From Lutjanus erythropterus (Eukaryota > Chordata > Actinopteri > Lutjaniformes > Lutjanidae): a DNA stretch of 64,000 bases. Shown in pieces: positions 10,170-21,835 of the stretch. Under the pieces are notes generated by a model. That model was not told the origin of the DNA, ran no database searches, and saw only the letters and a list, made by a program, of their open reading frames with translations. A program made the position numbers and the translations under genes. How positions within the stretch are numbered: the first letter of the stretch is position 1; the number at the start of each line of letters is the position of its first letter. The stretch covers positions 29,117,920-29,181,919 of the forward strand of contig CM034599.1 of assembly GCA_020091685.1 (NCBI GenBank), written 5' to 3'.

Positions 10170-13100
10170 ACACCTTTGTGTGTGTGTGTGTGTGTTATGT
10201 TAACTGAAACTCATCCTCGTGTTAAGTACGTCTGCACTTGTGTGTGTGTGTGTGTGTGTGTTTACTTGATATTCATTACGTTAACAATTTATTTTAGGAT
10301 TAAGATTTGGTGTTAAACTAAGACCTTTGTGGTTGGATGTGTAACATTTATAGCTCAGGTTAGATTTGGACTCCAAACAATGAATGCCAAACAATGAAAT
10401 GTTCTCACAAGTATAGTGAAAAGTGTGTGTGTATCATATTTGTCATTTTAACTGTTTATTTGAGGGTTCAGACCTTGTTTTAGGGACAAGGTAAGAACTT
10501 TAAATAGGCTGAGGTTAGGGTAAGGGTTGAGGTTAACGGTTAGGGTTGACCTCCATGGAATGCTTAAAGCAAGGCGGTCAAACAGAATTGGCCTGCTAAA
10601 GGGTCCAATCCGGCCCACAGGATGACACTTCAAAGTGTAAAAAATGACTCGTTCAAAAGTTTAGAAATTGCAGAACAGTCATGAATCCACAGACAGACAG
10701 CAGTTCCATGAAAGCAATATTTCATAGTCTTATTTAAAGATGTTGAACATTTTTCAATTAAGAATTTGTTTTTGTGGTCATGCAAGTACCTGTTAGTTTA
10801 TACTTACTCACTTACTACTTTTTTTTTTTTACTTAATATGCAGTTTTCTAAATTTGAGAGCATGTAAGTTTATGAATAATATGTTGATAGGGTCATGATT
10901 GCTGGTTTACAATCCTTATCACTCTTTTATGTAGTATGAGGAGTGGATTTCTGACTGTTTTGTGTTTTCACCAAATCTCCACACAACAGATAATATATTG
11001 GAACTATTACAGAAGAGTATTGAATTTGAATTTAGAATGTCTTTTGTTTTGTGTAATATAACAATAGATTTCAAAATTTTTGTCTTTAGATTGTTACTTA
11101 AGAAGTTTCCAGTATAGTTTGTGGTCTGTGGGGCATGAACTTTCTCTGGCCTCTTTCTCTGGCCTCTGAATGCCAGAAAAGTTTGGGAACCACTGGTCCA
11201 TACCAGTTCCCCAAAAACTGTATTTATGTACTTTCCTTTTCAACATTATCTATCATAGTTTATAATTGATTGTTGATTTTTTCAGTATCCAAATATTATA
11301 CATTTTGTTTTATACTTGGGTCATGTCTGTGTACTGTATCACACTTCTAACTTGAAAAAATATTGGTGGAACCTTGTTGATAAGGCACTGTCAAAACCTT
11401 TGATTTATAAATTGTTCGCAAGGTAGAGGACAACTTCACCCTCATCCATTTTTGTTGCTGTTGTGTGGTGATGCAGCATTACAACACAGGCTTTGATATG
11501 TTTGGAATATTCAAAGAATTTCTAGATCTGAACAAGTTGTTTAAAGAACAGGACAGAAGTAAAATACTGTATGTTGCTGTTCATTTTCAAAATACATAAA
11601 TGTTTTGTGCATTTGTAGATCCAGTGTGATCTGTATGTTGTAATGCACATTTAATGCACTGTAAATTCTAACAAGTTTACTTAAAAAATTAGGAAACAAA
11701 AAGTAAAAAAGTAAGTAAAAGGCGTAAACAAGTGAAATTAAAAGACTGGTATAAATTAAGTTAAAGGCACTATTTAATTTGAGTAAGAACAATATTTGCA
11801 TTTAGTGTAGCAGTAGACTGACTGAATGTGGAAAAAGTGAGACACTGTTGAAACTGTACCGTTTTCTTAAAACATCTCAGGCTGTTCATAATTTGCTTTG
11901 TAAATAAATAAGTCACTTTTCATTCAATTGTGAAAGTTTTGAGAATGTTCATTTACTTCTTTACACTAAAAGAGAAGAGGAAAATATTGGAGGTGTTGAT
12001 TTATACTTTATTTTGTAATGGTTGGCACCATTTTACAAATGGTTTATGATTAGGTTATTAATTTGGCTGTAAACAGATAAAGATAGATAAATAGGTAAAT
12101 AGGTAGATAAATAGGGCAACAGTGACCTGTTGCCTGCATTTATCAGTGCTGTTAAGCCTCAGATGTCATTGCTTACTGAGCTCATTTTGTCTTCTCCATC
12201 TGTGTGTTTATACCTGTCAGCTTCATCACATATGTGTTAATAAGTTACTAACATTTAATCACCATAAGCATATATAAATAGCCAAAAAGTTTAATTTGGC
12301 ACATCAAAATTACCAGATGATTGGTATCTTCAGGACAGAATTCCAGGTGTGGATCAGTGTGCTGATCACCCAAACTAACTCATCAATAAAGGGCGACGTT
12401 TCACATTTTACAACAGAGGGGACAATTGACTGGCTTATTAAATTAATCTCTAAACTAAATTAATTCCGTACAGGATTGACACTAAGCCTATATGACATAT
12501 GATGGATAATTCATATATTTTACTGCATTTAATTACTGCAACTGCATTTTAGTTGCAAATACCGTTGGTTACATTTTTAATTTATACATGTTTATTCAAA
12601 CTGGGATGCAATCACTCAAAGACTGGAATGATTCATTAACATAGACCATAAACAAAAACTGCTCCAACCAGGCCAGAAATGAATTGCATATTAAGCTAAT
12701 TTGCAACTTCCCAAGTAACAGTGAGGGGATATTACTGAACATTTACTAACGTATAAACAAACAAACAAACAAACAAACAAAAATCCCAGTGTCAATTTAT
12801 TTTCAATAAGAAAATGGTTGACAAGCCACCTGGCACCCTGATGTGGGCCAGATTTCATAAGTTGAGTATCATTGCTTTACAATAAGGCTCCACTTTGCTA
12901 CTTATGAATGTTAGAAAATCATAAGATTAATTAGTAGCAGGGGTGGAGGTTTTTGGGGTTACTTCTACTGTTATGAGTACATTTTCAAGTCTATACTTTT
13001 ACTTAAGTATTCATTAAACCATAGTATCTGCTTAGTTACTTTCAAAATTATAACTGAGTTCTGAGAACAAGATGAATTAATATCCAAACCTTTCATCTGT

Positions 13101-13980
13101 ATTTTTTTGTAGCCAGTAAAGTTATCTGATTGCAAACTTCAAATGAAAACCAGGATATACAGATGAAAAACTAAACACAGCAGCAGCACAGGTTTGGAGT
13201 AATGATGTAATCATTAATCAATTAATCGGCCTCAAGAATTTAACCGATTAAAACTGTGTTCATGAATATTTGATCTTTTGTTTAGAAATGGAACTAAAGT
13301 CAAAAGTGTTTTGTATCTTATACATTATTAATAATTAATCAATTGTCAGCATTTTCAACTACTGGTTAAGGAAAAACGAAAATTTCAAGTTTGGGAGTGA
13401 TTTAGACTAAAAAGAAACAAAAACCTCTTTGATCGAATGTCTGCTATTGATTATGTATTAAACATCAGCGGTTAAAAAGTAACCAATACTCTGAGTAGTT
13501 TTTGAAAGGAGTACTTTTTTTTCTAACACCAGTACTTTTACTTATTATTGAGCCTTTTTTTTCTTTTTAATAATGTAACAGTACTTGTACTTGTACTTGC
13601 AATTGGATCTTGCTGAATAGTGAGTTCATATTGATATATGAAGACTGTTATAACTTTTTCGAAATAAAAATATATAAAGTATCCACAATTGCAGACGTTT
13701 TCACGCCCTTAGAAGCTCATTCCCTCTCTTTTCCAATATTGCGACTTTCCCCCCCTCCTTTTGAGGGACTAAGAAAGGGAAAGTCCCGTGCATATCTTTT
13801 ATTCTAACCCTTTATTAATGATTTATGAGGGGTTTACGACATAACGACATAGCCTAATTATAAACCATTTATAAAGTCTTAAATATGAGGGTAGTCGTAT
13901 TGTACAATGATACCTTGTGGTTTTAAAATGAAGGTTGTCACCCCTGAGGCAGCATAAAGTCCTCATTAGTGTAATAAAAA
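10170..13980. other. Spacer between the erap2-like gene and lnpep
   Basis: No gene seen. It holds TG tracts (10176-10196, 10239-10260), a telomere-like stretch with GGTTAGGGTAAGGG (10510-10550), an AAAC microsatellite (12757-12780), GATA/TAGG-like words (12070-12115), and degraded teleost repeats at about 12940-13600 (ACTTTTACTTAAGTA words, ATTAATCAATTAATCG). It is otherwise AT-rich. Confidence 0.5.
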
Positions 13981-13997
13981 ATGTGTCTTGTGCCCTG

Positions 13998-14330
13998 GCC
14001 CCGCCTCCCGGCAGGAACAGCCAATAGGATGTCAGTATTGTAATGCAATGGGAGGTTGTCAACAACTGGTCGGGGAGGAAGCAAAGTGTCATTTCGTGCG
14101 TTAGTTAGTTTACCGACCAGATTTGTTTATATATACTTACCTTGAGGGTCGATTTTCTACACAATCACGCCGTATGCATGTCTTATTCTAACGTTACGAA
14201 TCAGCAATGGGCGATAAAGTTGTGGAAGTGAGCTAACGTTAGCAAAACTGGATGTCTTTCAGTCAGTTACAATTGTCAGAAGTTGGCTAGTTTCAAGCTA
14301 GCAACTACGTAGCTAACGTTAGTCCAGTGA
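13998..14330 (+). promoter_or_regulatory. lnpep promoter region with GC box, CCAAT box and TAACGTTA palindromes
   Basis: A GC box (CCCCGCCTCC, about 13999-14008) and CCAAT (14021-14025) lie about 450 bases before the lnpep start codon. Downstream, the palindrome TAACGTTA occurs three times in about 135 bases (14189-14196, 14234-14241, 14314-14321), twice inside GCTAACGTTAG. No TATA box was seen, so a dispersed start is likely. The transcription start cannot be fixed from sequence alone. Confidence 0.5.
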
Positions 14331-14465
14331 GGAGGAGAGGCTGCTGTTGTAGCCTGCGGTGGGTTGTGTCCAGCTAGAAAACATCACCTCTGTCTGTCGA
14401 GCTGCTGTAAACGCGAGGAGATTTACTTGTTTTGGACCCGAGGAGCCGTTTAAAGATATCCCATC

Positions 14466-17400
14466 ATGGACCCGTTTGACAGCAACAGTACAGGTAAGGA
14501 CGGGAGATGGTAGTAACAGTAAGCTAACAGCAGCAGGCCAGCTAATAACTAACGGGACGTTAGCAGCAAGCTCTCTAGGAGTGACATTCACCCGAGGACA
14601 CATGTTGAAAGGGGGGAGCTTGACTTTAGACGAGCTAAAAGAAAGACACCGTCATGTTTTCTGAGTGACTGGTGTCTTCCGTTTTACTGTTAAGGGGTTT
14701 TCAGAAGCCGACTTAATCGCAGTCCCACTACACGGTCCTGCAGAGGGGTGACAGCAATGTACTGCACATAACTGTCTCCTCAACGCAGAATGGGCTGCTT
14801 GTGGATCTTGTAGTTTATTTATGTAACATTTTGGTTTTATTCGAACTAAACAAAGCCACTGACACATTTCTAACAGCTGAAACAGCTGTTTTAAAGTCTG
14901 TTCGCAGTAATATAGTATACCACTGTTTTAGACACACAAGTTGTGTCACAGAAGCACTGTTTGCCAGTTGAAGCCTGCTGGTTTGATAATAGTGTTTTGT
15001 GTTGGTGTGGAGAGCTGATAAATCATGCTACGCTCAGCTCAGGCAGCCAGCTGCTGTATAACCTCTCAGTTATGGTCCCAATGCGTCTAGGCCTTTATTA
15101 AAACAAACAAAAAGGCCAGTGCACACATTATAACAGCTCTCTGGAAAAGAGTGTTCTCCTCGGTGGATGTTATTTTATTCCAGGTTAATCTCAATCGCCA
15201 GATCACAGTAGGGCTGGGAAGTATGGACGAAAATCAAATATCACAATATTTTTTTAACATACTTCTATATTGATATTTATAGATATGAGCGTTGGTGCAC
15301 TGATAAAATATTAGCTTAACACAGTGAGAATTTTGATAACAAAAGCTAGATCAGGTCAGGTAAATTCAGAAAACTATATCACTTTACTTTACTGTACCTT
15401 TCAAACCAGGAAAAAGATGACATATGAGGATATAACAAAATCTAAATGATATCTAGACTCATATGACATTATCAATCTAAAATTGATGTGTTGCTCAGCT
15501 AAAAATCTAGTAGTTTTGTTGTTTTTCTCATAAAAGTCACATTTCACAACCACATTTTGAGCAGATAAAGATGAAAAACATTACCATATGCTTCCTTCCT
15601 CTTTCTTTTTAATCACCAACCAACCAGAAACATCACTGTGGTTCAGTACTCTATTTACATACTCTTTACTCTACTCTATCTCTATGCATATCTCTTGTTT
15701 AACTGCAGATTAATTAATTGCCAACTATTAAATTAATCACCAACTATTTTGATAATCTGTTAATCATTTTGTGTCATCTTTTTGGGGAAAAATATCCAGA
15801 TCCTCTAATTTCAGTTTAATCTAATACAATATCTAGTTTCATATCTCGATATAGATATAATATTGATATATTGCCCAGCCCTGAATCAGAGTAGTTAGTC
15901 TTTCTGTTTTTTTGTGTTTGGTTGTTGTGATTTCATGATTTTCTAGTAAAAGCCAAAAGTCACATATCACAACCACATTTTGATCAGATAATAATGAAAA
16001 AACATTAGCAGATGCTTCCTTCCTGTTTCTTTAATAACCACCTAACCAATAACATCATTTGTGTGTCATTATTTGGCTTCCTTCCTTGCCCTGTGTCAGT
16101 TGTCTATTCTTATCTGGGGTGAAGAAGTAGATGCATATGTCAGACTCAGATATATATATTTGGTTATATTTTTGTGATTCTAAGGTAGGGTTGATAAATG
16201 CTTTGAGTAAACAGGAAGAGGACAGTCAGCAGACAATATACATATAAACTTGATGAAGTTGTTGATTATTCTTATTTCCCTGGTTTTAGGGCTGAACAAT
16301 TAAATTGAAACTTTATTCAAATCACAATATGGCTTACTCCAGGATGCTCAATATTTGTGAAGAGCAAAATGTGTGTCATTACACTGTTTTAAAATAAATA
16401 TTGTGATGTCTTGATCTACAGATCATATTTTACAGACTTAAGAAAAATAATATTTGGTGCGGAACCTTGCGAACATCATATCACAGTCATTTTCATGTGT
16501 TCTTCAATAAAAATAAGACTAATGATTGAAAAATTATAATTCCTGCTAATATCACAGATCATATTGCAATTGCAGTATCAGTCAAAATAACAACAATTAG
16601 ATAAGTCTGTAGTCTGGATGATAATCATTACATTTCCTTTCTCTTTCTTCTGTCATCTTATGAAATAAGTTTCACCATAATATCACAACAATATCCCACA
16701 GTTGTTAGAAAGTAAACCTGACAGTCATTATTAATGGAGTTTGATGTGTCTTAGTTTTGTCATATTCTCCTCTGCACATTACACATTACCTACTAGTTAG
16801 CTCTTAGCCTATTAATAGACATTAATACCACAGTAATGTGGTCCAGACACAGACACAGTGACAGCCCATACAGTCATATCAGAAACACTATACAGGGCAG
16901 ACAAGAGACTAAATTCACCTCGTGCATTTCTGGACTCCTGTCTTCCTTTTCAGGAGTTAAAGCTCGCCTTTGTTTGCTGTCATTGTTTCTGTATGAACAC
17001 TGTGTATTCATTAGTACGTGTTTACTGTCTCTCGGTGCTTTCCACTCAGACCCATCAGCAACTGAGACAGAAAATGCATTGTCTTTAGCCTGTAAAAGCA
17101 TGAGTGGAACGTGAGGCAAACTAGGAGACTTGCATTGCTTAGCGTTTTACTACTTTCGTTGTTATTGAATTAGGAAGTTGAACATACCTCTGATTGTTTC
17201 AAGAATTTCTGAGGGAGAATCTGGCTGCTTTAAAATCACATGGATCTTGATATAATGCTTGTCATGATGCTGGAGACATGTTATTTTGTTGAAATTCAGG
17301 ATCTTGAAGGGGTTTTGAGGGCACTTTTTAGGTTTTTTGGGCACTGCTGTGAAGGAAATGCAATGATTTATGTCTCAACAGATTTCGTAACACCAGCACT

Positions 17401-20400
17401 TAAAAGTAGCTGTCTTACCAGCCTGATGAACTCATTGTATGTAGGTCAAAGCACCAGGAAATGCTGTAGGAGTTTTAGTAACCGGAAACTGAAGAAACTG
17501 TCTGCACATTCAGTGACAATAAGTCTCCCTGATGAAAAATGACTTGTTGCCACTACTCTTCTGTGTAAAATGCTGGAACTCCAAAAAACAGAACATTTGG
17601 ATGTTGTGTAAGATGTAAATAAAAACAGAATGCAATCATCTGTAAATCATTTTCAATTTGTATTCAATTGAATACAGTACAAAGACAAGAAATTTAATGT
17701 TCAAACAGGAAAACTTGATTGTTTTTTGTAAATTTACATTCATTCTGAATGTGAGCCTGTAACATCAATCTAAAAAAGTTGGGATGGGGCAACAAAAGAC
17801 TGGAAAAGTTGTGGAATGCTCGAAAAACACCTGTTGTGAACAGTCAACTCATCAATAAGTAACGGGTGATAGTATCATGATTGGGTATTGTAGAGGCATC
17901 CTTGAAAGGCTCAGTCCTTCACAGACATGGATGCAATGAAGTTCACCACTTTGTGAAAAGGTGCGTGGGCAAATAGTTTAAGAACAATGTTTCACAAAAC
18001 AAAACTGCAGGGATTTAAGGATTTCACCATCTACAGTTCATAAAATCATGAAAAGACTGACAGAATCCGGAGGAATCTCTGCACGTAAGGGGCAAGGCAA
18101 AAAAACTAAATTCAGTGCCCTTGACCTTTGACCCTTCAGGCGGCACTGCATTAAAAACTGCACTAAAAACCCACATAATTGTATAAAAGATTTTACATGG
18201 ACTCTGGGACACTTTTGAAAACTGTTGATAGTAAACACAGTATGGTGCTGCATCCAAAAATGCAAGTTTAGACTCTACAATGCAAAGCAAAAGCCATATA
18301 TCAGCAACAACCAGAAACACTGTAGACTTCTCTGTGGCCTGAGTTCATCTGAGATGAACTGATGCAAAGTCGAAAATGTGGTATGATCTGAAGAGTCCAT
18401 ATTTCAGAAACAATGGATATTCTGTCCTCTGGTTGAAAGAGGACAAGGACCATCCAGATTGTTACCAGAGCAAAGTTCCAAAGCCAGCATGTTTGATGGT
18501 ATGGGGACGTGTTAGTGCCCATGACATGGATAACTGTCACATCTGTGAAGGTCCCATTAATGCTGAAAGGTACATTCAGGTTTTGGAGCAACAAATGCAA
18601 CATCTTTTTCAGAGACGTCCCTGCTTATTTCATCAAGCCAATGCCAAGACACATTCTGCATGCGTTACAACAGTGTGGCTTCATAGTAAAAGAGTTTAGG
18701 TACTAGACTGACCTGACTGCAGTCCAGACCTGTCTCCCATTGAAAATATGTATATTTACCAAAAAACTATGAAGTTAATCAGTTTGAACATTAAATATCT
18801 TGTCTTTTCTGTATTCAATTGAATATAGTTGGAAAGGTTTTTGCAAATCATTGCATTCTGTTTTTATTAGTGGTATAGCTTATGTAACCATGTAGAATCT
18901 GTTCTCTTTCCTTCTCACCTATCTCATTTCCCCTTTTGAGAATCTGATTTCTCTTCCTCTATTTGTGTTTTAGACCGAGCCAACCTGCCGAGGAACATGA
19001 TTGAGAACAGCATGTTTGAAGAAGAGCCTGATGTTGTGGATTTGGCCAAAGACTCCACTGCATTTCCGGTATGCTCATATCATCTAATGTCATGCGTGCT
19101 TTGTCCTCATTTCAAGGACCAGCCAGGCTCAGTCATTTGCAAATATCAGAATGCACATTTGCACCACGCTGCACATTTTTCATAAGTGCTTTCATCTTTA
19201 GATCTGATAATATGGACAGATCAGGGCAATATGAATAAGGATCAGTTAATTTTAGGATGGCCAACACTTTCACTGCTCTGTACATCATTTCAGATCTGTC
19301 AGTTACACATATCTATAGCTAATATTGTGAGAATTACTTGTAGCAAATATGAACTTTATTTTAGCATGACGACAGTGCTGTGTCATCAGTATGTTTTTAG
19401 AGTTACAGTGAACCATTTTCTCCATTCAGCCTTGTTAATGAAGACATACTGTATCGTAAATCCTCATAAACAAAGTATTGTAAACCTTAAAGTGATAGTT
19501 TGGATTATTTGAAGTGGGGGTGAGGTATTTATCCATAGTCAGTGTATGATCTACAGTAGAAGCTGACCAACACGCCCCCAGATAGAAGAAGCAGAGAGGA
19601 GAACCAGTATGGAAGCTAAGTTATCCACTGCTGTGGACAGGATCAGCAACAAAAGGCATTTTAACCAGCTAAAAAAAGTCCACCTAAAGAAAATCAATAA
19701 TTTCAGTGTACACTATATTTAGAATATTTTCACCACACCAAAGTGGTGAAAATAGACAGACAGTCTTTTCTGATGGGAAACTGCCATTATGTAAGCCAAA
19801 CATCACTCTCTCCAAACCAACCATAGACAGCTCCATAGGCAAAATCAGTCATTTTACCTCATAGAACATGGGAGTTGCTGGTCTACTGCTACTTTGATCT
19901 GTGACTTTGGTGTTTTAAAAACATAGTTTGGATTCGCCAAAGTCACATAATACAAACAAACTATTAGATTGAGGCAGTGGTAGACCAGCAATTCCTGTCT
20001 TCTGTGAGGTAAAGTTACTGATTTTGCTTATAAGTGTGGTCAGTTTGGAGAGAGTGATGTTTGTCTTATATAACAGGGGTTTCCTGTCAGAACAGGTTGT
20101 CTGGCAGCAAAGCAGAGCAGTGAAATATTTTAAATACAGCATACACTTTAATAGTGATTTTTTTTTATGTAGACCTGTCTTTAAGTGGCTAAAATACCAT
20201 TTGCTGCTGAACCTATCCACAATAGTACATTGCTTATCTTCTGTGGTCTACTGTAGCTAATACACTGATTGCTGATAACTACCTCATATAGCTATCCCTG
20301 TAGTCTGTCCCCCTGTCCACACTACCTCTGTCCTTCCTCACTGTATGAAACCCTACAAACCCTCTCTTAAATTTCATTCCTCTTTGCAAGATCTTTGTTT

Positions 20401-21835
20401 CCACAACAGTTCTGGTTAAAAAATCACCCCTAATGCTCTCTGATAACTAGGATTTACTTGTCATCTGTGCCTGTTTTTCGTTGACAGATCGTTCTCTGTC
20501 TGATTATTCATTATTCCTGTCTTTGCCCTCACTCTCCTCACCACCTCCACAGATGACATCTTACCCTGTGCTAATTCATTTACCTGCGGAAGCAATCCAG
20601 TCATTAACAGTATCTGGGAAACACTGCACAGTTTAACTGCAGAATAACAGATTGTACTGTACATGCTCTCTCCAGACGTTTCCTGCTCTTGACCCAGATG
20701 AGGTGGCGTATGAGCCTCGTAGCTCACGGTTGCTTGTGCGAGGCCTGGGAGAGAATGACATGGACGAGGATGAGGAGGACTGTGAGTCTTCAGCCCGTTT
20801 GCTGGGCATGTCCTTCATGAACCGCAGCTCAGCTCACAGATCCAGCTCTTCCCCTTACACCAGACAGCCTCCACCCAGGTAATGCATTGAAAGGGTCATC
20901 ATTCGGGACACTGCACTTTATTTCCATAAAAAATATTTTATTAGTGTGGTATGACTTGTGATATTTTTGTCTCATGTATTATATAGCTTCTATAGACATA
21001 GCTTCTATGATTGGTATTGTGGAGTGTGGTGATGTACAAATGTTGGATTCAGAGGCAGGCACTTAAACACTTGAAGTTTCTATAACTATATGAAAATATG
21101 AAATTTATGTTGAACACCTTTAGTTTTTTTTTTTGGAAACACCTCACCTTAAAACAAAACAAATAGATGGAAAGTAATAAACACATACCATGAACAGTAC
21201 CATGGATACTCTCACTAAAAATCAGTGTCTTCCATGGCCCTTATCTTTGACCAACATCTACATAGAATCATAAAATAGCTCGTAATGGTGCACCCGTAGC
21301 AGTGAACGGCTGCATTTATTGAAGCATGGTAATAAGTTCTGTGATTACCTGACTTGCGTCAGCGGTCTTGTTTCATACATGCACCAGCAAGGTCCCAGAA
21401 AATGGGCTTTTTGACATCTAATGAAAATAATTGTTAGTTGCTGCCCTAGACAGTTTACTACCTGCCTGCTTACACAGAAGAAGCAGTCAGTCTTCGGTTC
21501 TTACATGATGCAGATGAAGAAAATTGGCCAAACATGTACAGGTTTAAGTGCATTAAGCTAAAAGGGTTTTATTCCTCTGGACAACAGAATACCAAGTTGA
21601 ATGTTTATATTTATAGCCTTTGTCTCTGCAGCACCACCATCTACATCTTTTCCATGAACACTGCTGCTCCACCTTTTCACCCTGGAAATTATAAAGTAAT
21701 GTTAAATTTTTTTTTTTTCTCAGGACATGCTCACGGCCCTCAGCCCGGACCATGGTTGTATGTGTGTTGTTCTTGGTGATTGTGGCGTCCATGACCATGG
21801 TACTGTACTTCTTACCTGGATGCACCTTCACCAAG
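14466..21835 (+). CDS. lnpep: lnpep exons 1-4: cytosolic sorting tail and membrane anchor
   Basis: Exon 1 has only 28 coding bases. Exon 2 (18974-19068) gives [19 protein letters not shown]. Exon 3 (20676-20878) holds both dileucine signals known in [12 protein letters not shown] (leucines at 20730-20735) and ESSARLL (20799-20804), with the acidic run DMDEDEED between them. Exon 4 (21724-21835) encodes one hydrophobic segment, about 20 residues starting [11 protein letters not shown], then PGCTFTK. This order (acidic dileucine tail, single anchor, lumenal enzyme) is diagnostic of IRAP and absent from the ERAPs. Insulin-regulated vesicle sorting is known for mammals and only inferred here. Confidence 0.92.

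Larger units (their letters stand above)
14494..18973. other. lnpep intron 1, repeat-rich
   Basis: It holds a hAT-like element with GGGCTGGG ends (15209-15883), a degraded GGGCTGAACAATTAA-type element (about 16286-16600) and a Tc1/mariner relic (about 17600-18885). The first 200 bases after exon 1 are moderately GC-rich and continue the GCTAAC/GTTAGC words of the promoter. Confidence 0.55.

Noticed and set aside
14359-14664. 101-codon ORF over the lnpep start region
   Set aside because: It runs out of frame through exon 1 and its donor; the MDPF start with exact splice phase into exon 2 explains the region.
18376-18699. 107-codon ORF as a cellular gene
   Set aside because: It is part of the dead Tc1/mariner transposase, with terminal inverted repeats on both sides.
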